In this document: positions 46,301 through 58,300 of the stretch, in pieces
How the letters are laid out: the number at the start of each line of letters is the position of its first letter
How positions within the stretch are numbered: position 1 is the stretch's first letter
Source of the DNA: Spisula solida
Lineage: Eukaryota; Mollusca; Bivalvia; Venerida; Mactridae
Assembly (NCBI GenBank): GCA_947247005.1
Contig: OX365949.1
Span: forward strand, 22,139,130-22,203,129
DNA length: 64,000 bases
Reading direction: 5' to 3'
Notes under the pieces: model-generated
Told to the model about the DNA's origin: nothing
What the model saw: only the letters and a program-made list of their open reading frames with translations
Database searches by the model: none
Translations under genes and position numbers: made by a program

Positions 46301-49300
46301 TTCACACTTTCACATTTTTAAGTGCTGATAAATATAAAAATATTCATTTTGTAACATACGTTATTTACAATATGCATTTAAATATCTCGGATTATACAAT
46401 ACTATTTCAGAAAATTAATCATAATTTGGTTTCTTTCTTCAGTTAAATGTGTAATATTAATGTTTTCATACACTAAATATTCCTTAAATACATAGTGAAT
46501 GTACGTGATCAAACAAAACATATTTGTTTCCTATTTTATAACGTAAGAGACTCATGTTTATGGAAGCACAATTACTATGTTCATTAAATAAATAAAACAA
46601 CCAGTGTGCACTACTTTAAATTTCTATTTAATTACCAGGGGTATGTATGTAGGTGCAACGAAACATACGTTACTGATATTTTGCAGTGTATGTATTGAGC
46701 CACTTGGTTCTCAACAACAAAGAGGAGATTGTTAAAATCATTTTGGCCAATGATTCAACACGCATATCGCTAGAAAATGGCGGGTATTACATTGAAAAAA
46801 TAAGTAGTTGATTTTTTTTATTTTTACACTTTCCAAATGCAACGTTTTATTGAGAAACAGCGTATATTTGCTGTGGTAGATCAGTTATGTTTCTTTTTGT
46901 CGATGAAAAATAACACACATAAGTTTTATTACTATGATATTAAAGATACATACATTTTGTAAAAAAGATTGCAAAATTTTGTAAAAATTAAATGGTCAAT
47001 TTTTATTTTTTAAATTTTAAGGCTTAAAGTTTCAGGGATTGAGATATTCTGGAAGTAGTTTCTTGCTCGGATGGATTGGTTGTGGAGAAATTACATCGTT
47101 AAAATCGTAGTGATTTATGAGTTGGTATGTAATACGAATACTGGGGTTCCCCCAGTCAAAATAAAGACAGAATCAATCCTGTCCCAAAAGATGGGTTGCA
47201 TGGCTCAAAAAGTTCTGTTTTCAATGTTACACTCAAATACCGGCACATATTGACAAAACTTTTAGCCTGAAATTCACAATATCAAAATTACCTGTACTAA
47301 TTGAACTTTATTGATTTATACATTATTCTAAATGAACAAAATCAACTTTCACAATAAAATATTGGATTACTAATTGGTCATGGATCTAATATTTGCTTTC
47401 TTTCAAAGCAGACGAAATATGAAACCAGTTTGCGGAAAAATATGGCACAGGCTTTAGCAATTCTCGCTACGAAATTCCAAGATAAATTAGGCACAAAAAT
47501 AAATAAAAATAAAACCTAATGAAAAAAATATCATCTTAAAATGTTGACAATTTTGACACAAAATTATTTTATTAGTAAGATTAGTTATAAGTAAGTATGT
47601 GTAATGTATTGTAATGTCTTTATTTAACGAGGCTGACACATTCGGTTTCCCGATCTTCCATGTGGGCCTTAATTTTAATTGTTACATACCGTAATCATGA
47701 ATTATGTCTATAATGAAAAATATTTGTGATCGGGGATACATATAGATTGCATAATTATTAAAATTAGAATTTATTGCACTTACTCTTGGGAGGCAGCTTG
47801 GTCAACAAATAGGAGCGATAATGATATTACCCTGTGAGAAATTTGAATACAGGTACATGAGTTTAGCGCTGAATACACAGGGTATACATGTATCTCATTA
47901 TTAAGTAACGTGATAATCCTGAACAATGCATTGAACACAGTACCATGCCTCATTGATCCTATAGAATTGAAACTTATTTATACAATGAAATAGCAAGTTA
48001 AAAAGTATTATTCAAACCACCAAGTTATTGACAAATCTTTCAATGATATGAAAATATCATGATTGATTTATGGTCAATACAAACTTTCAGTACAAGAAAA
48101 CTTGATATCTATGATATCACCCTTACGCAATACTTGATCCATAAATGTACTTCAATAATAATAAATATTGATATATTTGCTTAAAATTATCAAAGTTAGT
48201 CATTTAAAACAGAACAAAGCATGCATATATTGCATGACAAGGCAGGATTAATTGCAATTTAAACACAGTACATGTACCTGGGTACTGTTTTATCAAAGGA
48301 CTTAATGGTAAACTTACGATCAAATTTAATTCTTTATAATTTGGTAACAATTTTTTAAGTGTGGTAAATGGAGCTGCAATACTAATAATAATTCAGTTGA
48401 TGAACTCCTACAAACCACACCAGTCACCAATTTGCAGTTGTTAATGAATTATAAAGAATTTAAATTTGAGTGTAACTTTAATAATTTCGTAAGTGCTTTG
48501 ATAAAACAGTACCCAGGTACCTGAAGAATGATACAAATTCTTGTTCAAAATTTGATATATGGTTCTATTATACACGTACAGGACTGGTTGGCCAATGGAT
48601 GGCCCGGGAGATCATTTAAGGACAAGTATCACAACAAAATAATTAATACATGGTTTTATCCCTTTCTTCCTTATATTCTACTTATATTACAGCATTACTG
48701 AGGGGCCATTTTATATACCGGTAAGGACATCTCAGCTTTCCCATAAAAAAACTCATTAAAATCCATCAGTTTTCCCCACAAATGAAAACTACATTTACAA
48801 ATTTGTTCCCTAAGCTTAATGACATGGAGTATGATCTAAAGTGGGTTGGTGCATGCTTTTTTCAAATGCCATTTATTCTTCAAACTGATATTTGATGGGT
48901 ACAGTAAGCATAGCATTATGATGCACTACATATACCCTTGAAGTTAAGCAAAAAATAAATATTATTAAAGTGAATTTATTAGTTTAAAAAGTTTAAAATA
49001 TTCAAAAAGTTGTGTCAGCATGTAAAAAGACATGAGTCAGCATTTCAATATTAAAGGTGCTACCTCACAGATTTTGGCTAAAAATTTTGAATATCGTGAT
49101 TTTCCAACCTAACCAAGTATTGATGTAATAGAAAGCCACTGACGGTTGCTTTATGAAAGATTTAGTGCAAAAAAGCAATTTTAACCACTCTCGATATCGC
49201 CCACTGAGTATTTTTTTCTTGAAAAAAAAGTGCTAAGTTTCCTTCCAACATGCTTTGTGAATTATGTTATTCACATGTGATTGAACTGTAACATCAACAA

Positions 49301-52300
49301 ACTACAGCATATACATCAGTGTGGTATTTGGTTTGTTTTTCGATTCGTTTTCATCTAATGCGAACCAATTTTAGGCAATTTAAGTAATAGTAGTGTTAAT
49401 TCTATAGGGTATTAATACCCTATAGATTTTTTGCTGTAAACATACTAAATAACTACAAAATGCCGAAGTTTCTCAAGTTTTTTTAGATGTCAGTGTGGTT
49501 GTTTATGGGATATACAGGCAACTCTACCAAAATAACGCAAATGTTTGACAGTTTTATTTTATTTTTGCAATACACCAATATGTGAGGCAGTCCCTTTAAA
49601 GTGTTCTGAATAATGTACAGCAACATTCCTGGTTGATTTAGAATTTCTCTATTTAACGGCCAACCTATACCTGGCTTATTAATTAACTTACTTTCAGGCT
49701 TATTTATGGCCAACTTTCCATTAGTTTTACTGGACTGAATGAATATTTAGCACATCGGAGCAGTGCCCGGGATACATTATAGAACATTGTTCACTAACCA
49801 TACAGGTACAGTGGGAACCAGCCATCCTGTGGTTTGTTGTATTTGTTTAAAATCAATTTATTGAGTCAACTTTCATGTTATCAGAGTACGTCAAGTTTAT
49901 GGCGATTAATTGATTTCATATAAATTTTGTGAACACATTGATTTGCTGTTAGTTGTATTGTGAAAGTATTGAGTGAATTACAGACAATTCACAGTGTGAG
50001 AGAAAAACCAAGATTTTATCTCACTGTGACCCAGTACGTACCTAATTACTTGGTGACCCTTTATTGGTAATAAAACAATACTTTATAGAACAAGAGGATG
50101 TTATAGTTGATATTAATTTATTTTAGGTCGATCGTTAAACAAGTTTTTCTAACCAACTTATATAAATCTCTCTCAACACCTCATTCATATTCCTGATGAT
50201 GTTTTCAAGCGCCACAAGGGTACAGCAGTGATTTTTTGGGGCTATTTTTAGGGCCGATCACAGGCCCTTTCTCAATAGCAATACCAGGTATAACCTCCAT
50301 TTTTCCCAAAAAGTCATAATTTTTCCCTAAAATGTTCTTGCTGGTTTAAAAGCAACTAACGATATGGCTGTTTTAAAGTCAAAACAATATATTTTCAAAC
50401 TTGCAAAAGTCATTGCCACATAATTATATGACTTGAGTATTATCAGTAGAAAATAGCAAAATATAAATAATTTAAAACCAAAACAATCTTGTTGAATAAT
50501 TCCCAATTTCAGGAATTGTCGGGGTAAAATTTCCCAATATTATGGGCACAGGCTGTTTCATTTTGTTCCAAGAAAAATCACTGTACAGGGTGTCCAAAAA
50601 GAAAGTTTACAGTTTCAGTGTACATGTATGTATATTCATCAAACCTCTTCATTCTGATATCGCAAAGAAAATTTGCTCATGTATAGACAAAACAGTGTAG
50701 CAATACCATGTGGCTTTTGACTACAGTTACAAGTAGAAATTTGTTAACATTGGAACACAAATATAGCCATAAATATTTTATTTCTTTATCGATTTCTATC
50801 AAATATACGCCACGCTAAGGGGAAAAGCATTTGCTTTCCATGAAATATAAGATCTTGTTCAGGAGTATTGCCGATTTTTCCATAACCCTGTGAAACCTAC
50901 ACGTTCCACGGTTTCACAAGGTAATTGACAAAACGGCACAACCGTTGAAAAAGATTTTATATTTCATGGAAAGCAAATAATTGTCTCCTTAGCGTGGTGT
51001 ATATTTCATAGAAATCGATGAAGAAATAAAATATTTAAGACTATTTTATTTTCCAATGTTAACAAATTTCTACTTGTAACTGTAGTCAAAAGTCATGTGG
51101 TATTGCTACACTGCAAAACATGTTAGTTTTTTAAGATTATAGCTAAGATAGTAGGGATTTGATAAATAGACACTGAAACTGTAAACTTTCTTTATTTTTC
51201 TTCATTATTTCAATTTCTTCACCATCAGTGAATATGTGCATTCAATTAAAAATAGCTATAATTCAAACAACAGCAATACTTAAATTTACATAATTTTTTA
51301 TTGGAAGTTTTGCATTTATTATTCTGTTTGTATCTTCTGCTCACCTGGCGCCAAAAGTTACCCGACTCGACAAAGTTCTAACGATTATTGACGAATATTT
51401 TCTTAGTACGTTTGCTCTCAGACATCTAACTCCACTTGAAAAAAGATATCTATGTACATAAGTATAATTAAATGGTATCAACACATTCTATAGATTTGTA
51501 AACTTTCAAATTGTTTTCTTTTGTACAAGCTGTTGAAGTCACAAAATTTAATTTAAAAATTATTTAAATTTCTTCACCACCAGTGAATTTTTTTATTATG
51601 TGCATTCAATTAAAAATAGCTATAATTCAAACAACAGCAATACTTAAATTTACATAATTTTTTTATAGAAAGTTTTGCATTTATTATTTTATTTGTTTGT
51701 ACCTTCTGCTCACCTGGCGCCAAAAATTACCGATTCGACAAAGTTTTGATGGTTATTGACGAATATTTCCTTACTATGTTTGCTAACAGACATCTAACTC
51801 CACTTGAAGAAAGATATCTATGTACATAAGTATAATTAAATGGTATTTTTATGTGATGAGTTTATAAGTTTGGAGAGCATTAAATATTTGTTTATGCATA
51901 TATTTGCAATAATTATTTGTAGCAAGATAAAATGCGACTTTTTGACTCGTGAAATTAAATTGTCGGTTTAATATAGATCTCTCTAGTAATTATTTGAAGC
52001 AAGACAAAGGCTCCTTTTTGACATGTGAAATTGATTGCCAGTTCAATATTTATTTTTCTTACAAAAGATTTGAGACTTAAAGTAATAATTTTTCCAATAT
52101 TTCTTGTTGGTTTGAAACTGGTTATTATCAATATATTTTTCTCAATTCCCATTCATAATTCATATTCATAACAACGATTTTACTTACTAAGTTAGGCATA
52201 ATTGATTATATAATTATGTTTGTTGAGAGTTCAAAAAGCTAATGCAATGTAAGCAAATATGAAATATTTATGATAGGGTCACAGAAACTAGGGATCAAAT

Positions 52301-55300
52301 AGAGCTTACTTTAAAGGGGCATGCCCAGAAACTGGAGTGTCTTGGTTTGCATACAACAAAATTGCATATATCACTTGTAAAACCTGAACTATGAGCGAAA
52401 AGTCAAAGAAGAGTTTGACTTAAAAATTTACTCTAAAACGTGTGCTTCGATATTTTGTATATCCAAAGAATACCATAGTGTATATCTGGGTATATTGATT
52501 TAAATAAAAGGATGTCAGCCTCTTATTGACGACAATGATATTTAGTTATTCTTAAAAAATTTTTTTTTTAAAAACTAGAGGGATATTTCGTAACTTTTTT
52601 GCAAGGTTTTTATTATTTGAGGTATTAAAATGATACCAATTTGATTGCTATTTGAGACACTTCAGTACCAGGGCATGCCCCTTTAAAGCTTTTTTTGCAA
52701 TTTAGGAATTAGCTGTAATTATCAACCAGAAGTTGACAGGAAAGAACGACCAATCGTAATGATTACAGTCATGTACAGATCATTCATCATTTACTTGAGA
52801 ACAGTCATAAACAAAGAATTAGGTCGACTAAGAGCTACATATCTTATATACTATAGATCAACCACGAGTTTTGAGCCGTGACGGGAGATTACACTATTTA
52901 GTCATGGTGTGTGAATATACTGGTTGGGATGCATTTAAAATGCGTTGATATATATTTTGTATGATATGACATTGTCAGTGTCGCTAGCTCAATCGGTAGA
53001 CAGCTTGATTTTCAGTCTAAGACATGCGGGTTCAAGTCCTGATAACTGCACTTTTTTTCTCAACTACATTTTTTCTTTTTCATCAGGAACATAAAGTCAT
53101 TGTTTAAAGTCATTTTATTACTATGACTTTTCAATCAATCGACATGCAATGGGTTTTCATGTTTCACTGTTTTCATTTCTTTCCACGGACCAATTTTAAT
53201 TTACCTTTTACTTGATCCAATACTTAAACTTGTGTCAAAAGATTATCGACTTGGTGTACAGGTTGGCGACCCGTCTAGCTGTGTCTGTCTCCGAGTCGGA
53301 TGATGCATTTGAATATATAGTGGGTACTTAAAGACAGTTTATTGCAATATCTAACGCCAGTGTTTGTGTCCTGCTGGCAATACAAGTTCAATACACATAG
53401 ACTATTTTATATTTAAACTCCTTGCAAAATTTCTGTAAATATGAACCATGTTAAATATTCTTTATCATACGAGCATCTTCACCAGTATTTTTACTAGTCG
53501 CAGCCAAAAGTATATAATTACTCGCGATTACTATGACAAAGGACACTTAATTTTGACCAATAAAGACGCGTTATTAAATAAATTCCAGGAAATGCATAGC
53601 TTTCTTGTGTAAAATTACTTTAACAAGGGATTTGAAAAAAATATAAAAAGCGACTCTTACAAGGATCGAACCTAGAAAAGTAAGTCTTATAGAACATCGC
53701 CTTATCCATTGGGCCACGTATTCAGTTACTTAATGAAACAACTTATTTAACTTATGTTGGTATTTCTTATATAAACCTACCCTTTTAGGGTGAATAAACT
53801 TTGCTGCATAAATTAGTCACGGCTCAAAAAACATGGTTGATCTATACTCAAAATTGGATAAGGGTCAACAAGTTTTCCTTGTAAATAATTTGCAAGTTGA
53901 ATAAGATGGACTGATAGAATTTTCAGGAATATAATAATGGTACATCTACAAAATGTACAATGTTGTTAACGAATAAAGAATTTGCTTCAAAATTTGATGT
54001 CTCAATGCTGATAAATCCAACCTCACTAAAATGTTTGTGTGGCATTCAAGCCTCAGTGATAACAGAATGCAGTCTGATGTTTTGCATTTTGGGTCTTACA
54101 CAATATGAGAATAGAACACAAACAAACAATTCCATGTTATTCTTGCTACTTTGGTCCCTGCCAATAGGGCTTATCAGTTACCTGGAAAAAGACGATATTA
54201 TGTAAATGCATACCAATGCAACATGTCATGTAAATTTTGTTTAATTTAGCAGCAGATTAGATGATATTCTTATATTTGCTCAATGGCTTTAAATCAGTTT
54301 TGCTCAGTTAACGTAAGACAGACATGAATAGTGATTTCTTGACCCTGATCAAAATTTAAGTAGTAAAAGACCCATACATATATGAAATCTGCAACATAAT
54401 CTTACGACCCTATTTTTATGAAAATTGGATGTGATCATATCGCCAGACCAAACTGAAATTGAGACAGCTTGCTTTTCCTTAAGTAAAGATCAGTTTTCAG
54501 ACAGTTTTTCTGTGTTCTCAAAATGTAAATTTGTCGTTTTTGCACTTTTCGACTGAGCTGTTTCGCGGCGCAGAATATTATATATTTAGTCTGGTTCTCA
54601 TCCCCCATATTACAGTAGTAGTACTACAGTAGTGATGTAAGATTGGGATGGGATCAAGACTATAACCTAGCTTCTCCATGAAACAGCCCAGTCAAAATGG
54701 CCAATAATCTGTCTACTCCCCCTTCGTAGTATGGGTAAAACAAATCGCTGAAACATATATTATAATCTCAATGATATTTATGTCAACTGTGATCAATATA
54801 GGACAGTTATTCAGTTAAACATGCTAATGATTTAATCTATTGAACTAAACTTAGGCCAAAACAAATTTATATTGTGGTTCTGGTATAGTCCGCCCAGGAT
54901 ACTGGATATTTACAAACATGAATCAGTTTGGTCAACTGTGGCAAAATTGGTTTTACAAATCACTTAAATAAACAGATAAGGTCAGTAATATACTCAAACA
55001 ATCATTGATAAATTGTGCACATAATTGTAATCCACCTTTGTGGAATATTCCAAATTTTCCGGCCTTTCACATTATCCTGGGTGCACTATAACATACTGTT
55101 AAAAAATAGGGAAGGCTATGGGTAGGAAAAAGATTTTATTTTTTAAAATTATTTTATTGATTTTATGCACTGGAAAATCAACAAGCCAAGGTGACTTTCA
55201 TCAAAAATACCATAAAACATTAAGAGCAGCGGCAAAAAAATAGGACATTTAGTGTTACCAGAACCGCAACATCATTTTGTGTTGGCCTTAGTTTATACAG

Positions 55301-58300
55301 TCAATTGAATCAATCAATAAATCTAACAGATTAACAGCTTATTGTAGCAGTCACCTCATAGCTGCACCAGACTGATATAAAATGCATTAAGGCTAATATA
55401 GGTCTAGATCAAGTCACACTGATCGCAATTTTATTTCAATGCATACAGCAGTTAGCAGAGATAAATCAGATTTATGTTCCAAACATCTGACATCACATAC
55501 ATGGTATTACATGCACCTCTAGTATGTAATCTATTTAAAATTCACGTCTTTTGGAAGATTGAAAGCACTTGTTTAGCATTCTTGACATCCAAACTTCTTC
55601 TCATAAACAAGATATTTCAATGACAAAAATAATTTGAAAGTGTTCGTTTTCATCTGATTTGCTTTATTCACTACTCATAGTCAAAAGGTTTACATGTCGG
55701 TCCTGTGAAAGTTTTCATGTTTTATTTGGTTTAAAACACGATTTTGAACCTTTTTTTCAGTTTCATACTTGTATACAATTATGTTAAAAGTTTTGAAAAG
55801 ACTTTTCGTAGACTATGTTAAATCATAATAGTTTTATTTCAACAAATTTAGGTTCAACAATTTATAATAATTTTATTCGTAACACTCCACACATCTCATG
55901 GTTTTCCATTTGCTATGAGGATTTTATCTACATGCCCTGCTTGCAGGTAGCGTATCATTGCATAGACTTAGTAAAGTGCTTGATAGCGTCATTTGGTAGT
56001 GTTTTGGTTAGGCAACAGTTCCAGATACTCTACCACTAGGCTATCAAATCAAGCCTATTTGAGTTAAAGTGGTAACTCCAAACTAGAATTGTGCCCAGAG
56101 ATCCAGCTATTTAGAAAATGAATTAATTTTATTTTGTTTGCATTAAGTTTAAAGACATCAACATTTTAAGACAACAATTGTTCAACTTCAGTATGTATTT
56201 ACTCTGACAGAATTTTAACATTTTTGATTGGTTTGTTTATGTAAATGTGGGTTTAATGCGGCTCCTCAATTTTTCAAGTTTTTAAATTTTTGTTGCTCAG
56301 ACATTTTTCAGAAAAAAGTCCACAGGAGGAGGGAATAAAATAAAAATAAAAACTCCCAAAATATAGCTTCCACAAGCTGTTGGTGGTAGAATAGTCAATG
56401 ACGGTCCAATTTAAAGTAATCAACACTTAACAATTGTGTCAGTTTTCAAGAAAACAGTCAATTTATCTGAAGACGAGTACACTGCAGTGAAACACTTATA
56501 TAATTAAACTTGTTATTAACAAAATAATGAAATAACAATACAAGGCTGGTCCATTTATCATCAAAACATTATATGCAATTTTTTTTCCAGTTTTTCAATT
56601 CTTTTTTTTTTGAAAATGCCAAAAAATTGGGCAGGAGGGTCCGAGTAACGAAAAATAAAAGAACTCTGGCCTAACTTACCCTTCCACCTGAGGACCTGAC
56701 CACAGGAAAATAGACATTGTAAATATTTCTGTATTAAACTTCAAATACCTCAGTTTTACACAGAAGCCTTTACTACCAGTAGTAAATTTATAAACTCTAT
56801 CTTGTTTAGATAATGACCACAAGTAAATTTATTATTTCAATTTTAATTTCACAAAACTGTACTAGATTTCATTAAATGCCAATAAAATGGTACAAATATA
56901 TCTTATAAAACGCTACATTATTATATCGTTTGAAAATTCAATATATTTTATACAAGACAACCTATCCTAAAATTCTCATTGATCACTGTTTGATCAAAGA
57001 CAATGAATCAATTTAACACACAATCAACAGCGAATGATAGATCTATTTAAAATTCTAATCCTCAAATCAAAAGGCAACAGTCAGGCCAATGGGTCTTATA
57101 CAAGCTATAGATATCCGGGCAACAGCCAGGTCAATGGAGCCATAGATAACCTATTGATACGGTATTCTGACTGATCATTCGTTTATTTAACTTTCCTTCC
57201 ATGCGAGTAAGATTTTTTATATAAAAGTGTAAACAAAGAAAACATACCAATGAAAATAACAATATCGCCTCTAATGTATTATACAAACAAACCTTGGCCC
57301 CCATGTTAAGAGATAATAAATATTGAATTTGTATCTATTTCATACATAATTTACCAGTTTACAAAAGAAAGAATGAAATAAAACTTGGCTATAAAGCCGG
57401 ATGATTCAATAAACTGGTGGTTATTCTGGTACCTGGTTGCTAAATATGGTAGACTTGTAACATATATCCATACATCTTGTCGATATTTAAAGGGCTTTGT
57501 ATCCAAATACCGAACAGCTGTGATGATGTTACCATATATGTTGTAGTTCTCACAGGCCAAAAGGATCAGAGGTTGACTAATTTTAGATCAGCAGTTGACT
57601 GATTTATAACCAACTGTATTGATAATATTTAAATCAAAAACTTATACAATGAAATGTCATTGTCATTAAGGTTTAGTTACACACTATTAATTAAATGCAA
57701 TGTAAATATACTTAGATGAAACGATAATTGTAATATATTAGGTCAATATCCTAGCAAAATATTCTGAAATAACAGAAAGACAAATATATAAATCAATGTG
57801 GTTTATATTATGTTAGTACAAACAATTTACTCACCTTTACTGAGTACCAACCATTCACTTGCATACTGTAACTGAGTACCAACCATTCACTCACATACTG
57901 TAACTGAGTACCAACCATTCACTCACATACTGTAACTGAGTACCAACCATTCACTCACATACTGTAACTGAATACCAACCATTCACTTGCATACTGTAAC
58001 TGAGTACCAACCATTCACTTACATACTGTTACTGAGTACCAATCATTCACTTAAATACTGTAACTGCGTACCAACCATTCACTTACATACTGTAATTGAG
58101 TACCAACCATTCACTTAAATACTGTTACTGAGTACCAACCATTCACTTAAATACTGTAACTGAGTACCAACCATTCACTTAAATACTGTAACTGAGTACC
58201 AACCATTCACTTGCATACTGTAACTGAGTACCAACCATTCACTTACATACTGTAACTATGTACCAACCATTCACTTACATACTGTAACTGAATACCAACC

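Larger units (their letters stand above)
52852..53846. mobile_element. 995-bp TIR element with two inward-facing tRNA-like modules
   Basis: 31-bp terminal inverted repeats (52852-52882 and 53816-53846) start TATAGATCAACCA and end TTTTGAGCCGTGAC, with three mismatches. TATA may be either target duplication or TIR. A tRNA-like module begins 126 bp from the left end on plus, another ~130 bp from the right end on minus. Both point to the centre and both are followed by T-runs. No protein frame. Confidence 0.75.
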
